DNA of 64,000 bases, taken from Ruegeria arenilitoris (GTDB lineage Bacteria; Pseudomonadota; Alphaproteobacteria; Rhodobacterales; Rhodobacteraceae). The DNA lies in contig NZ_WPZQ01000001.1 of assembly GCF_013030265.1 (NCBI RefSeq), positions 124,001-188,000 on the forward strand, given 5' to 3'. Under the pieces are notes generated by a model. The model was not told the DNA's origin, did no database searches, and saw only the letters and a program-made list of their open reading frames with translations. Within the stretch, counting starts at the first letter, position 1, and each line of letters opens with the position of its first letter. A program made the position numbers and the translations under genes. Below are positions 16,767 through 26,933 of the stretch, piece after piece.

Positions 16767-18727
16767 TCCGCCGGTACTCCTGAAGCGGTTGACTTACGAG
16801 CCCCCGCCGCAACCCTGAACCTGCGGTCAGACAGGCTGAGCACGCCGCCGAGGGCCATCAGAATACATCCACCCCAGATCCAGTTCGCCAGTGGCTTTAT
16901 GTAGGTACGCACAACCCAACCGCCATCAGCCTGCTGATCACCGATCACGACATAGAGATCTCGCAGGAACCGGTAGTCAATTGCAGCCTCGGTCGTCGGC
17001 ATCCGTGCCACCGGGTAGTCCCGCTTTTCAGGATGCAATGTGGCGATCGGACGACCATCTTTTTCTGCCACTATGTCGGCCATGGTCGAAAAATAATTTG
17101 GCCCCTGAACGCGTTTTACGTCCTGCAGGGTCAAAGTGTATTGCCCTACCTCAAACGGTTGTCCCGGTTGGACGACGCGAATGTCCTCTACTTCCCATGC
17201 AGTCAGACCTGCGATTGCGAACATGGTGACACCCAGCCCGGTATGTGCCACTGCCTTGCCCCAGTCAGCACCTGGCAGGCGCAGCAAGCGCTTGAAACTG
17301 CCATTGCGGCCCGTGCGGCTCCACAGATCAACAATGGCGCCAAAGGTAATCCATGCACCAAGGAACAACCCGATCGGACCCATAGCGCTGCGCCCTGTCT
17401 GCATAACCCAAACCAGCAGCGCCAGCGCAACAGCCAGAATGAACGCATATCGCAGCGACCAGGCAGCACGTCCCAGTTTTCCGCGCTTCCAAGGCAGGAT
17501 CGCGCCAATCGGCAAAGCGATCCCCAATGCAATCATGAACGGTGTAAATGCCGAATTGAAGAATGGTGCACCAACCGACAATTTCCGGTCAAAAGCCATC
17601 TCGGCAACCATCGGCCACATCGTACCGACGAACACGACAAAACAGCTTACAGCTAGCAGGATATTGTTCAAAATCAGTGCACTTTCCCTGCTGACCATGC
17701 CAAACACACCTTTGGCCTCCATCGCCTGAGCGCGCGCAGCAAACAGGGTCAATGCACCGCCGATGAAGATCACGAGAATGAACAGAATGAACACACCCCG
17801 TTCAGGATCGTTCGCGAAGGCATGTACCGAAGTCAGCAAACCGGATCGGACAATAAATGTACCGATCAACGAGAAACCGAACGCAATGATCGCCAGCAGG
17901 ATGGTCCAGCTTTTCAGAGCTTCCCTCTTTTCAACCACGATCGCCGAATGCAGAAGCGCCGCCGCCAGCAACCATGGCATGAAAGAAGCGTTCTCAACCG
18001 GATCCCAGAACCAGAAACCGCCCCAACCCAACTCGTAATAGGCCCACCACGACCCCAATGCGATACCGATGGTCAGGAAGATCCAGGCAGCAAGCGTCCA
18101 AGGGCGTACCCAACGCCCCCACGCAGCATCAATGCGGCCCTCAATCAACGCAGCGACTGCAAAGCTGAACGCCATACTCAAGCCAACGTAGCCCAGATAG
18201 AGGAATGGTGGATGAAAGGCCAAACCCGGATCCTGCAACAGAGGGTTCAGATCTCGCCCGTCAAAGGGTGCTACTACCAGTCGGTCGAACGGGTTCGACG
18301 TAAACAGGATAAACGCGAAAAACGCCACTCCGATCGCAGCCTGAACCGACAGAACACGTGCCTTCAAGGTTGGCGGCAAGCCCCCTCCAAATATAGCGGC
18401 CATGGCGCCAAACAGCGCGACGATCAACACCCACAGCAGCATGGAACCCTCGTGGTTCCCCCATGTGCCGCTGATCTTGTACAGCATCGGCTTTGCCGAA
18501 TGGCTGTTTTCGACGACGATACGTAGCGAAAAGTCGGATGTGACGAACGCCCAGACCAGTGCGCCGAAAGCAAAGGCTGTCAGGATGAACTGGGATATTG
18601 CCGCAGGTTCAGCAAATACCATCCAGCCAGTCCAACGTTTTGCCGCCCCGATCAGGGGGACTGCGCTTTGGACGATGGCTACAAAAAAGGCTAGGATCAG
18701 TGCGAAGTGGCCGAGCTCTGTAATCAT
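16763..18727 (-). CDS. ccmF: Heme lyase subunit CcmF
   Basis: A 654-residue protein with about 14 membrane helices that joins heme to apocytochrome c in System I maturation. It has the tryptophan-rich heme-handling WWD segment (GWGGFWFWDPVENASFMPW) and a large C-terminal periplasmic domain with LQDVKRVQGPNYF. The start MITELGHFALIL matches the family; an upstream in-frame TTG is not needed. It is coupled to ccmH downstream. Upstream, the GTA-type holin and endolysin separate it from ccmE. Confidence 0.95.
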   Translation of the reverse strand: MITELGHFALILAFFVAIVQSAVPLIGAAKRWTGWMVFAEPAAISQFILTAFAFGALVWAFVTSDFSLRIVVENSHSAKPMLYKISGTWGNHEGSMLLWVLIVALFGAMAAIFGGGLPPTLKARVLSVQAAIGVAFFAFILFTSNPFDRLVVAPFDGRDLNPLLQDPGLAFHPPFLYLGYVGLSMAFSFAVAALIEGRIDAAWGRWVRPWTLAAWIFLTIGIALGSWWAYYELGWGGFWFWDPVENASFMPWLLAAALLHSAIVVEKREALKSWTILLAIIAFGFSLIGTFIVRSGLLTSVHAFANDPERGVFILFILVIFIGGALTLFAARAQAMEAKGVFGMVSRESALILNNILLAVSCFVVFVGTMWPMVAEMAFDRKLSVGAPFFNSAFTPFMIALGIALPIGAILPWKRGKLGRAAWSLRYAFILAVALALLVWVMQTGRSAMGPIGLFLGAWITFGAIVDLWSRTGRNGSFKRLLRLPGADWGKAVAHTGLGVTMFAIAGLTAWEVEDIRVVQPGQPFEVGQYTLTLQDVKRVQGPNYFSTMADIVAEKDGRPIATLHPEKRDYPVARMPTTEAAIDYRFLRDLYVVIGDQQADGGWVVRTYIKPLANWIWGGCILMALGGVLSLSDRRFRVAAGARKSTASGVPAE

Positions 18728-18802
18728 GGCCAAGGGTATAATCCTGTCTCCGGGCAAGCGCCAATCACTTTCGCCCGGAAACAGCGCACATAGTGTCGCG
18801 GC

Positions 18803-19381
18803 TCAGGATCGCCTTAACTGCCTCCAGTCCTCGAGTGCCCGGTTCGCATCCGGTTGCGCTATATTGATTTTTAGCTGAGCATCGTGACCCGGATCTGCAG
18901 CACCCGGAGTATCGTTGCGCAATCGATCAAGCGCCTCGAGATTGGCCACCACAGCTGGCGCGCGGACCATCGTCGCGGTGATCTCTCGCTGCAAATCCTG
19001 TACTTTGGCCTGATGCCGAGCGCCAAAATAGAAAGAGACGATCACCCCCAGCAGCCACCACAGAGGCTCGGGGACCAATGCGATGCCCTGCATCCGTTCG
19101 GCAAACCACAATGGATCCACCATGGCTGCCCCGAACAATCCCAGCGTCCCCAAGGCAAGTGCGGGCCGAGGCAATCGGTTCAGGCCGTCCATAAAGCGGT
19201 CAAAGCCACTCTTTCCGGACGTATGAAATTCTGCCCCGAATTGCGTCATGGCTTGCACCCGCATGGTCGCGCTTCGCTCTGCCCCGGCCTCGGTATTTTC
19301 ACGAAACACTTCGGCAGTTTCGCGCACGACATTGCGCCCGTTTCCGAACAGAAAACCTAACAAGCCAGAAATCAATCCCAT
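18803..19381 (-). CDS. GTA-type holin (3TM holin family)
   Basis: A 192-residue protein of the holin family described for gene-transfer-agent release. An N-terminal amphipathic segment (MGLISGLLGFLFG) is followed by FDRFMDGLNRLPRPALALG and two membrane helices at about 73-93 and 107-121, the second preceded by EPLWWLLGV. The rest is charged and cytoplasmic. Holins open the inner membrane so that endolysin reaches peptidoglycan. The start overlaps the end of the endolysin gene by ten bases. The GTA structural cluster is not in the window; identification rests on sequence pattern plus the paired muramidase. Confidence 0.87.
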   Translation of the reverse strand: MGLISGLLGFLFGNGRNVVRETAEVFRENTEAGAERSATMRVQAMTQFGAEFHTSGKSGFDRFMDGLNRLPRPALALGTLGLFGAAMVDPLWFAERMQGIALVPEPLWWLLGVIVSFYFGARHQAKVQDLQREITATMVRAPAVVANLEALDRLRNDTPGAADPGHDAQLKINIAQPDANRALEDWRQLRRS

Positions 19382-19983
19382 CCTGAAACCCTCATTTGAA
19401 ACTCTGCGTCGCTAAGGTGGTAAGTCGGCGAAAGAAATTCCTCAGCCCGTTTGATCCATCCACCTTTGCCACCAGACCGACTGCGCGCATATTTTCTCGA
19501 TGCAGGTCTGCGGTCTGCCAATCTGAAATAGTAGTTCCGCCTTGCAACGCCGTACGCATCCCGCAACGCAATCGGATTTGGATCAGCGGCCGAATGAGAT
19601 GCCTGAGCGGTCTGGGGGCCCAACGCGCCATCCACGTTCACCTCAAACCCCATTTCTCGGAGAAGCCGTTGCAGGATTTTCACCGCCTGCGCGCCTGCGT
19701 TTACATACATGTCAAACAAAGAAGGTTGCAGCGTTTCGGGCAGCAGTTCTATGCGTGGCTTTCGATAATAGTGGGTCAGAAAAACATCCACCGCCTGATC
19801 GCGTGTCAAAGCGCGAACGTCGGCACGATTTACCATGCCGTTGTGATCCAGATCCAAACCCAACCGCCGCATGGTGTGAATTGTCACACCGTATTTGGTC
19901 GCCCCACCTGGATCATCGGGATCATCCACAAATCCCCCTTCACGTGCCACAATTCCTTGGGCGATCTGACGAACCGTCTGCAT
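19372..19983 (-). CDS. GTA-type endolysin, holin-associated N-acetylmuramidase (GH108)
   Basis: A 203-residue peptidoglycan hydrolase. IVAREGGFVDDPDDPGGATK holds the GH108 catalytic glutamate (Glu15 in REGG) and the conserved DPGG turn; DMYVNAGAQAVKILQR and VDGALGPQT form the C-terminal binding region, and the end contains GGKGGWIKRAEEFL. There is no signal peptide, so export depends on the holin. A perfect GGAGG seven bases before the ATG sets the start; the frame is open for 35 more codons upstream without family similarity. It forms a two-gene lysis cassette with the holin, as in Rhodobacter-type GTAs. Confidence 0.9.
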   Translation of the reverse strand: MQTVRQIAQGIVAREGGFVDDPDDPGGATKYGVTIHTMRRLGLDLDHNGMVNRADVRALTRDQAVDVFLTHYYRKPRIELLPETLQPSLFDMYVNAGAQAVKILQRLLREMGFEVNVDGALGPQTAQASHSAADPNPIALRDAYGVARRNYYFRLADRRPASRKYARSRSGGKGGWIKRAEEFLSPTYHLSDAEFQMRVSGWD

Positions 19984-20045
19984 GCAACAACCTCCGCTTG
20001 ACGCTGCAAACGGTCGGGCAACTTCATTAAGACAGCCAAAATAGT

Positions 20046-20082
20046 AAGGGCGCTGCAGGGCTATCCCTTGCAACGCCCCTTT
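20046..20082 (-). terminator. Hairpin between ccmE and the GTA endolysin
   Basis: GGGCG...CGCCC arms flank a second AGGG/CCCT stem, giving a long, slightly bulged hairpin 30 bp after the ccmE stop. On the minus strand it is followed by UUACUAUUUU. It could end or attenuate transcription from ccmE into the lysis genes. Confidence 0.55.
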
Positions 20083-20112
20083 GGTCATCCATCCATGGAT
20101 TTCAGATGAAAA

Positions 20113-20559
20113 TCAGCCCTCATCGGCCTCTTTGTAGACACCCTGTTCTTTCAACGCATCCACGACCTCTTTCGGCATGTAGGTCTCATCATGTTTTGCA
20201 AGGATTTCCGTGGCTTCGAACACACCGTTCACGTAGCTACCGGTACCCACCATGCCCTGATTTTCAGAGAACAGATCAGGCAGCACCCCGGTAAATGATA
20301 CCGGGACACTCTCGCCCCCGTCTGTAACAACAAAGCGGACAGTTTCACCTTGCCCGCGGATGATAGAGCCTTCTTCAACCAGTCCTCCGATGCGAAACAC
20401 TTCGGTTGGTTGTGGCGGCTCAGCAATAACCTGGCTGGGTGAACGGAAGAAATTGATGCCGTCCCGCATGGCATACCCAATCAACGCCGTCGACAAAGCC
20501 AAGGCAACAACGGCCAGAACTATGATCTGTACACGACGACGTTTCTTGAGTGTTTTCAT
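20113..20559 (-). CDS. ccmE: Heme chaperone CcmE
   Basis: A 148-residue protein with a basic N-terminus, one membrane anchor (about 10-30) and a periplasmic beta-barrel. The motif AKHDETYMP supplies His123, the covalent heme attachment residue, and Tyr127. CcmE receives heme and hands it to CcmF. It follows argC after 7 bp with TGAGGACGGT before the ATG. The expected next genes, ccmF and ccmH, come only after the intervening GTA lysis pair. Confidence 0.95.
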   Translation of the reverse strand: MKTLKKRRRVQIIVLAVVALALSTALIGYAMRDGINFFRSPSQVIAEPPQPTEVFRIGGLVEEGSIIRGQGETVRFVVTDGGESVPVSFTGVLPDLFSENQGMVGTGSYVNGVFEATEILAKHDETYMPKEVVDALKEQGVYKEADEG

Positions 20560-20566
20560 ACCGTCC

Positions 20567-21595
20567 TCACGGGAATAGAGGGGCCATCATCAGCCCCTTA
20601 GTCTCAGCCTCACCTAACATCAGGTTGGCATTCTGCAAGGCTTGCCCGCTGCTACCTTTTGTCAGGTTATCCAATGCTGCGATCACAATGGCGCGACGTT
20701 CAATCCGATCCGCAGCCACACCGATGTGACAGAAGTTGGATCCCCGGACATGGTGGGTCGACGGTGCCTCGCCAAATGGCAACATCTGGATGAATGGTTC
20801 ATTTTCGTAGGTGGCGCACAGCGTCTCATAAACACTTTGCGGATCACCCTTCACATAGGTAGTCGCCAGAATGCCCCGGTTGGCTGGAATCAGGTGCGGT
20901 GTAAACTGGACATGCACAGTCCGCCCGGCCAGCTTGGAGAACTCCTGATCGAATTCACCCAGATGCCGGTGCGATCCTCCGATGGCGTAGGCATTGGCCC
21001 CTTCGCTCAACTCCGCATGCAGCAGGTTTTCCTTCAGCGACCGCCCCGCCCCCGAAACAGCACATTTCAGGTCGAGAATGATGTCATCCAGATCGATAAC
21101 CCCCGCAGAAATAAGGGGCCGCAACACATACTGCCCGGTTGCGGCATTACAACCGGTTCCGGCAACAAGCCGGGCATTGCGGATTTCTTCCCGATAGAAC
21201 TCGGTCAGACCGTACACAGCCTCTTCCTGTTGTTCGAGCGCGGCATGAGGGTTGCCGTACCACTTCTCGTATTCCTCAGCATCCTGCAGCCTGAAATCGG
21301 CCGAAAGATCGATGACCTTCAGTGTCTTGGGCAAGTCACGGATGACCTCTTGGCTGGTTTTGTGCGGCAACGCGCAGAAACATAGATCAATCTTGGAAAA
21401 GTCGATCTGAGAGATTTTGCACAGCACCGGCAGATCTAGATGCCGCAGATGGGGAAAGACCTGTGCCATGGATTGACCGGCTTTGCGCTCGGCCGCCAAA
21501 GCCACGATTTCCATACTCGGGTGCTCGGCGATCAGCCGCACCAGTTCCGCACCGGTATAGCCGGACGCGCCAAGGATTGCGATTTTATGGGTCAT
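20567..21595 (-). CDS. argC: N-acetyl-gamma-glutamyl-phosphate reductase
   Basis: A 342-residue NADPH-dependent enzyme of arginine synthesis. [15 protein letters not shown] is the cofactor loop, Cys149 in [12 protein letters not shown] is the catalytic thiol, and [13 protein letters not shown] plus the [12 protein letters not shown] region place the substrate-binding His and Arg. The usual motif around the cysteine is PGCYPT; the GTGCNAATG form is a known variant in this bacterial group as far as I recall. AGAGGT precedes the ATG. It lies between murI and ccmE. Confidence 0.95.
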   Translation of the reverse strand: MTHKIAILGASGYTGAELVRLIAEHPSMEIVALAAERKAGQSMAQVFPHLRHLDLPVLCKISQIDFSKIDLCFCALPHKTSQEVIRDLPKTLKVIDLSADFRLQDAEEYEKWYGNPHAALEQQEEAVYGLTEFYREEIRNARLVAGTGCNAATGQYVLRPLISAGVIDLDDIILDLKCAVSGAGRSLKENLLHAELSEGANAYAIGGSHRHLGEFDQEFSKLAGRTVHVQFTPHLIPANRGILATTYVKGDPQSVYETLCATYENEPFIQMLPFGEAPSTHHVRGSNFCHIGVAADRIERRAIVIAALDNLTKGSSGQALQNANLMLGEAETKGLMMAPLFP

Positions 21596-21690
21596 GTCAG
21601 ACCTCTTTGTATTTGAGTGTCATACGTATCGATCGCCGATGTGACGATCATCGAACTACAGAATCAATGCGGCTGTTTCCTTGACCTAAG

Positions 21691-22500
21691 TCAGGCCGCC
21701 TCAAATGCGATTTGTCGTCGGAGGAATTGCGTTGCGCGATCGCTGACAAAGTCCGGTTTACCGGTTGTCACGAATCCACCCTCGCCGGTCCCCAGCATAT
21801 TTGGATGGCGTTGCAGATAGTCGGCAAGACTTTGAGCAACCAGATCACCTTGGCTGAAAACCTGTACATCTGGCCCAAGCGCTTTCTGGAATGTCTCGGC
21901 CATCAGCGGATAGTGGGTGCAGCCCAAAATAGCTGCCTGCGGCTCGGGCATCTTGCGTTTCAGCGCATCGACATGGGACCGGACCAATGCCTCGGCCAGG
22001 ATCATGTCCCCGTCTTCGATCGCGTCAACGACGCCGCCGCAGGACTGGGCCTCAACATCCACGCCGATTGCACGGAATGCGAGCTCCCGCTGAAAGGCAC
22101 GGCTCGATACGGTTGCGGGTGTCGCAAACAACGCCACGTGCTTGACCGCCACTTCGCGAGGTGGGCTGTTGTCGCCCCATTGCCGCTCAGTCAGGGCTTC
22201 GATCAGTGGCACGAACACGCCCAAAACGCGTTTGCCTTCTGGTACACCTTCTTCCTGCATCCGGCGCAGCGCGGCAGCGCTCGCTGTGTTGCAAGCGAGA
22301 ATCACCAGATCGCACCCACGCGACCACAGATCAGACACTGCCTTGCGGGTGAGTTGATAGATATCTTCTGCATCACGCACGCCGTAAGGCGCGTGTGCGC
22401 TGTCCGCAAAATACAGAAAATCAACGTCCGACAGACGTTTCTGAGCTGCGTCCAGGACGGTCAGACCGCCCAACCCGGAATCAAAGATACCTACTGCCAT
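21691..22500 (-). CDS. murI: Glutamate racemase
   Basis: A 269-residue enzyme making D-glutamate for peptidoglycan. The two catalytic cysteines are Cys70 in ILACNTAS and Cys194 in [10 protein letters not shown]; the N-terminal substrate loop [13 protein letters not shown] and the DSAHAPYG segment are standard. AAGGGGC precedes the start. It begins eight bases after the end of the acyltransferase gene, so both probably share a transcript. Cytoplasmic. Confidence 0.95.
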   Translation of the reverse strand: MAVGIFDSGLGGLTVLDAAQKRLSDVDFLYFADSAHAPYGVRDAEDIYQLTRKAVSDLWSRGCDLVILACNTASAAALRRMQEEGVPEGKRVLGVFVPLIEALTERQWGDNSPPREVAVKHVALFATPATVSSRAFQRELAFRAIGVDVEAQSCGGVVDAIEDGDMILAEALVRSHVDALKRKMPEPQAAILGCTHYPLMAETFQKALGPDVQVFSQGDLVAQSLADYLQRHPNMLGTGEGGFVTTGKPDFVSDRATQFLRRQIAFEAA

Positions 22501-22508
22501 TTGCCCCT

Positions 22509-23387
22509 TCAGGCGCGATGCCGTTCCTCAAATTCATAACCGTAGTCATACGACTTCAACGGCTTTGGAGACAGCTCATACGTGGCTTTGCGCAGGAAAT
22601 CCATCATCTTGCGCGTATCCTTGGCCAGCGGGTCTAATACGTCGCGGCCAATGGGCTCGCCGATCACGACTTTTACAGGTGTATCAACACGCTTTTTGAA
22701 CTCTTTGATCAGCAAACCCATGCGAAGGGTGTAATGAAGATGGCTTGCGATCTGGAACAGGCGTGACGTGTGACCATCGAAGAAAACCGGCACAACAGTA
22801 GCATTGGATTTTGCCACCATACGTGCGGTGAAACCACGCCAGCCCGGATCCATTGGGTGTGAGAATGGTTTCGCTGCCGTGCTGACTGTCCCGCCAGGAA
22901 ATATTCCGATGGCCCCACCCTCGCCCAGATAATTCAGCGCGTTTTTGCGGGTTTCAAGGTTCAGCTTCATGGCCTCCTTCGTTTCGTCAAACGAGATCGG
23001 CAAGATAATTCGGTTCAGGTCTTCGGCCTTGCGAAACACGTGGTTCGCCAGAATGCGAAAATCGCCACGAGCCTGAGACAAGATGTGTCCCATCATCAGC
23101 CCATCAAGAATCCCGTAGGGATGGTTCGCGATCAGGATCAGAGGCCTGTTCTTTGGTATGTTCGTCAGCGATCCCCCGACCACATCCAGCGACAGTCCAT
23201 AACGTTCGACCATAACGGACCAGAAGTCACGACCCTTGGCCACCTCTTGCTCATATCCGTCCGCACGCTTGATCAGGCGCAGACGGCCTGTTGTGTTTTC
23301 CATAAGCTTGATGACCATCCTGCCGCTTTTGGTTTCGGCAGAATAGGCATAGGAAATGTCACGAGCAACGTGGCGGCGCGAGGGCAT
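22509..23387 (-). CDS. PlsC-like lysophospholipid acyltransferase family protein
   Basis: A 292-residue protein with acyltransferase motifs: [16 protein letters not shown] (block I, His89 and Asp95) and [10 protein letters not shown] (block III, usually FPEGTRS). Block I is H-x5-D rather than the common H-x4-D, as in some alphaproteobacterial acyltransferases that modify ornithine or related lipids. [14 protein letters not shown] and GEPIGRD correspond to later conserved parts. It probably acylates a lyso-lipid at the inner membrane face; the acceptor cannot be told from sequence. It is closely followed by murI. Confidence 0.82.
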   Translation of the reverse strand: MPSRRHVARDISYAYSAETKSGRMVIKLMENTTGRLRLIKRADGYEQEVAKGRDFWSVMVERYGLSLDVVGGSLTNIPKNRPLILIANHPYGILDGLMMGHILSQARGDFRILANHVFRKAEDLNRIILPISFDETKEAMKLNLETRKNALNYLGEGGAIGIFPGGTVSTAAKPFSHPMDPGWRGFTARMVAKSNATVVPVFFDGHTSRLFQIASHLHYTLRMGLLIKEFKKRVDTPVKVVIGEPIGRDVLDPLAKDTRKMMDFLRKATYELSPKPLKSYDYGYEFEERHRA

Positions 23388-23465
23388 AAAGGTCTCCGGT
23401 TTGCTGCCTGCTACATAGGTTGTCTCAACAGTTTTGCCTAGCTTGCATGACAGTCCTGTGACGAT

Positions 23466-26400
23466 CTACTCAGCCGCCTCCTTGAGCTTTTCGCCACCTT
23501 GCCGAATTGCCGCAAGCAATTCCTCGCGCCGTTTTGCAGCCTTGGTCTCATTGGCAATCAAAACCGGGCCAAACCCACGGATATCCAAGGGAAGTCGACC
23601 AAGAGCTGCAATAGCGTCTTTTGTCTCGGGCGAAAGCTTCGGCAATACCTCTTTCATGTCCTTTTCGTACTGCCGGATCAGCGCCCGCTCCATTCGCCGT
23701 TCAGCGCTGTATCCAAAGATATCGAGCGGCGTCCCACGCAAACCCTTCATTTTGGCCATCAGCTTAAGCGGCCCTGACAGCCATTCACCAAAGGCGCGTT
23801 TACGAGGGCGACCATCAGACCCCTTACCGCCCAGAATCGGCGGTGCGAGATGGAAGGTCATCTTGAAGTCACCATCAAATTCAGCCGCAGCCTTTTCACG
23901 GCTGCTCAGCAACAAACGCGCGACTTCGTATTCATCCTTGTAGGACAACAGCTTGTGATATCCTTTGGCGACCGCTTCCTTGACCTCACGGTCCTCAATG
24001 GCGTCAACAAGCTTGCGATAGCGCTTGGCAAGTCGGTTCCCTTGATAAGCCGTCAAATGCTCCGCACGCAGATCAATCTTCTGATCCAGTGTTTTCGGCA
24101 GTTCGGTCACGCCAGGTTTCAGGATTTTGGCTACTTCATCTGGGTGCAAAACGGCCCAGCGACCAACCTCGAAGGCCCGTTTGTTCCGTTCGACTGCAGC
24201 ACCATTCAGTCCTATAGCCTGCAAAATGGCCTCATGGCTGACCGGAAGCAGTCCACGTTGCCAGGCTGCACCAAAGACCATCATGTTGGAATAGATCGAG
24301 TCACCCATCACCGCACGTGCCAGATCGGTGGCATCGAACAGATCCAGCCCATCTTTCAGGCGGGCCTCGAGGGCCAATTCCAGACGGTCGCTTGGAATGT
24401 TGAATTCGGTATCCCGCGTGAAATCGCCGGTGATGATTTCGTGTTTATTGACCACTGCGCCTGTCTGGCCGGTTTGCGTCAGACCCAACGTCTTGGCCCC
24501 GGCCGACACTACGAGATCGCCACCGATCAACGCGTGCGCCTCGCCGGTCGCCACACGGATGGCACTAATATCTTCGGGTTTGTTGGCTAGTCTGCAGTGG
24601 ATATGAACCGCACCGCCCTTTTGGGCGAGGCCAGCCATCTCCATCATACCAGCGCCCTTGCCGTCGATCTGGGCAGCCTGCGCCAAAACCGCGCCGATGG
24701 TGACAACTCCGGTACCGCCAACGCCCGTGATGACCACATTATGCGTTCCCTTGATCACCGGCAGAGACGGATCTGGCAAGTCTGGCAGGTCCAGATCGGT
24801 TGTAGCCTCCTTGCGGATTTTTGCACCTTCAAGCGTCACGAACGATGGGCAGAACCCGCTGAGACAAGAGAAGTCCTTGTTACAGCTTGACTGATCAATC
24901 GCACGCTTACGACCTAGCTCAGTTTCTTTTGGAACAATCGAAACACAGTTGGACTGAACGCCGCAATCACCGCAGCCTTCGCAGATATCGGTATTGATGA
25001 ATACCCGTTTGTCCGGATCAGGAAAGCTGCCCCGCTTGCGGCGACGACGTTTTTCAGCGGCACATGTCTGAATATACACGAGGACAGACACGCCCTCTAT
25101 CTCGCGGAATTTTTCCTGAACGCTCATCAGGTCAGCGCGTTCAAATGTTTCCACGTCTGACGGCAACGCCTTGAAGTTCACATCTTCCTTCTCGTCGTAG
25201 ACCACCGCCACATGGCGCACGCCCATGGCTTTGACCTCACGAACGATCCGCTCGGCCGTCAAATCACCTTCGTTATCCTGCCCGCCGGTCATTGCAACGG
25301 CATCATTGAACAGGATTTTGAAGGTAATGTTGGTTCCTGCAGACAAAGCTGCGCGAATGGCCTGAACACCCGAGTGGTTGTAGGTACCGTCGCCAAGATT
25401 CTGGAACACATGCTTTGTGGTCGAGAAAGGCTCCTCACCGATCCAGTTGGCACCCTCACCACCCATCTGGGTGAAGCCGGTCGTATTCCGGTCCATCCAC
25501 TGCACCATGTAGTGGCACCCGATCCCAGCATAGGCACGGCTGCCATCTGGTACTTTGGTCGAACTGTTATGCGGGCAGCCCGAACAGAAATAGGGCAGAC
25601 GGGTCGCAATCTCTTGCGCGTTGTCAGCCCGGCGCGCCTCGTTCAACTGGTCCAGACCGGCACGGACACCATCGGTATCACGCCCCTCCTCAATCAGGAT
25701 TTCGCCCAGTTTTTCCGCAATCATGATCGGGTCGAGTGCGCCTCGGGTCGGGAACAGCTCCTCACGATGCAATGTGCCTGCTCCACCCTTGTACCAACCG
25801 TACACCCGGCGCCCGCGACGGTCGTCGAAAATGGCTTCCTTAACTTGCACCTCAATCAGCTTGCGCTTTTCTTCGACGATAATGATCAGGTCCAGCCCTT
25901 CGGCCCAGTCGTGGAACCCCTTCATATCAAGCGGGAAAGTCTGCCCGATCTTGTAGGTGGTAATCCCCAGCCGTTCGGCCTCATTCTCGTCGATGTTCAG
26001 CAACGACATGGCATGGACAAGATCCAGCCAGTTTTTGCCTGCAGCGGCGATACCGATCTTGGCCCCGGATTTGCCCCAGACCCGGCGATCCAGCCTATTG
26101 GCATGAGAAAAAGTCTCAGCCGCAAAGCGCTTGTAATCAATGACCCGCGTTTCCTGCAGATGCGGCGTGTCACCCAATCTGATGTTCAAACCACCCTCAG
26201 GCATGTCGAATTCGGGTGTGACAAGCCGCATACGATCCGGGCGACCATCGACAACCGAGGTTACCTCGATCGTATCCTTCATGGTCTTCAAGCCAACCCA
26301 CACACCTGCAAACCGGCTGAGTGCGAAACCATAGATGCCGTAATCAAGGATTTCCTGTACGCCCGCCGGGCTGACCACCGGCATATACATATCGACCAAT

Positions 26401-26885
26401 GACCATTCGGATTGATGCAACACAGTCGAGCTTTCACCCGTATGGTCGTCGCCCATGGCCATCAGGACGCCGCCATGCTTGCCGGTTCCTGCCATGTTCG
26501 CGTGACGCATCACGTCGCCGGAACGGTCAACCCCGGGTCCTTTGCCGTACCAAAGACCAAAGACGCCGTCGAACTTGCCGTCTCCGCGCAACCCGGCTTG
26601 CTGGCTTCCCCACAATGCGGTCGCCGCCAGATCTTCATTCAATCCAAACTGAAAAGTGACGTCATTCTCGGCAAGCTGCTTTTGCGCCCGCGACATTTGA
26701 AGGTCTACCGCGCCCAAAGGTGATCCCCGATACCCAGTGACCAGACCGGCGGTATTCAACCCGGCATCACGGTCACGCGCCTTTTGCATCATCATGAGGC
26801 GAACAAGCGCTTGCGTCCCGTTCAGAAGAACAGGGCTTTTGGATAGATCAAAACGGTCGTTGAGCGATATTTTCGGCTGACTCAT
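23466..26885 (-). CDS. Indolepyruvate ferredoxin oxidoreductase family protein (fused)
   Basis: A 1139-residue fusion of the subunits of a 2-oxoacid:ferredoxin oxidoreductase. The N-terminal part (LNTAGLVTGYRGSPLG) is the pyrimidine-binding domain; LPYFCSGCPHNSSTKVP and the middle region hold the thiamine-diphosphate domain with DNEGDLTAER; a ferredoxin-like cluster motif is seen in CEGCGDCGVQSNC; NVVITGVGGTGVVTIGAVL starts the gamma-type domain. Such enzymes convert aryl pyruvates, from aromatic amino acid breakdown, to acyl-CoA with reduced ferredoxin. A LysR gene is divergent, with an inverted repeat between them. Substrate is inferred from family annotation only. Confidence 0.9.
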   Translation of the reverse strand: MSQPKISLNDRFDLSKSPVLLNGTQALVRLMMMQKARDRDAGLNTAGLVTGYRGSPLGAVDLQMSRAQKQLAENDVTFQFGLNEDLAATALWGSQQAGLRGDGKFDGVFGLWYGKGPGVDRSGDVMRHANMAGTGKHGGVLMAMGDDHTGESSTVLHQSEWSLVDMYMPVVSPAGVQEILDYGIYGFALSRFAGVWVGLKTMKDTIEVTSVVDGRPDRMRLVTPEFDMPEGGLNIRLGDTPHLQETRVIDYKRFAAETFSHANRLDRRVWGKSGAKIGIAAAGKNWLDLVHAMSLLNIDENEAERLGITTYKIGQTFPLDMKGFHDWAEGLDLIIIVEEKRKLIEVQVKEAIFDDRRGRRVYGWYKGGAGTLHREELFPTRGALDPIMIAEKLGEILIEEGRDTDGVRAGLDQLNEARRADNAQEIATRLPYFCSGCPHNSSTKVPDGSRAYAGIGCHYMVQWMDRNTTGFTQMGGEGANWIGEEPFSTTKHVFQNLGDGTYNHSGVQAIRAALSAGTNITFKILFNDAVAMTGGQDNEGDLTAERIVREVKAMGVRHVAVVYDEKEDVNFKALPSDVETFERADLMSVQEKFREIEGVSVLVYIQTCAAEKRRRRKRGSFPDPDKRVFINTDICEGCGDCGVQSNCVSIVPKETELGRKRAIDQSSCNKDFSCLSGFCPSFVTLEGAKIRKEATTDLDLPDLPDPSLPVIKGTHNVVITGVGGTGVVTIGAVLAQAAQIDGKGAGMMEMAGLAQKGGAVHIHCRLANKPEDISAIRVATGEAHALIGGDLVVSAGAKTLGLTQTGQTGAVVNKHEIITGDFTRDTEFNIPSDRLELALEARLKDGLDLFDATDLARAVMGDSIYSNMMVFGAAWQRGLLPVSHEAILQAIGLNGAAVERNKRAFEVGRWAVLHPDEVAKILKPGVTELPKTLDQKIDLRAEHLTAYQGNRLAKRYRKLVDAIEDREVKEAVAKGYHKLLSYKDEYEVARLLLSSREKAAAEFDGDFKMTFHLAPPILGGKGSDGRPRKRAFGEWLSGPLKLMAKMKGLRGTPLDIFGYSAERRMERALIRQYEKDMKEVLPKLSPETKDAIAALGRLPLDIRGFGPVLIANETKAAKRREELLAAIRQGGEKLKEAAE

Positions 26886-26933
26886 CTGACGTCTCCCCTC
26901 GTCGGATTAGTGTGCTGCATTTGTAAACATTTT

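Noticed and set aside
18803-19983. Prophage remnant
   Set aside because: Only holin and endolysin are present, embedded in housekeeping genes, with no integrase, attachment repeats or structural genes; the GTA lysis cassette explains them better.
25212-26402. 396-codon plus-strand frame opposite the indolepyruvate oxidoreductase
   Set aside because: Shadow of a well-supported 1139-residue gene; no domain is recognisable.
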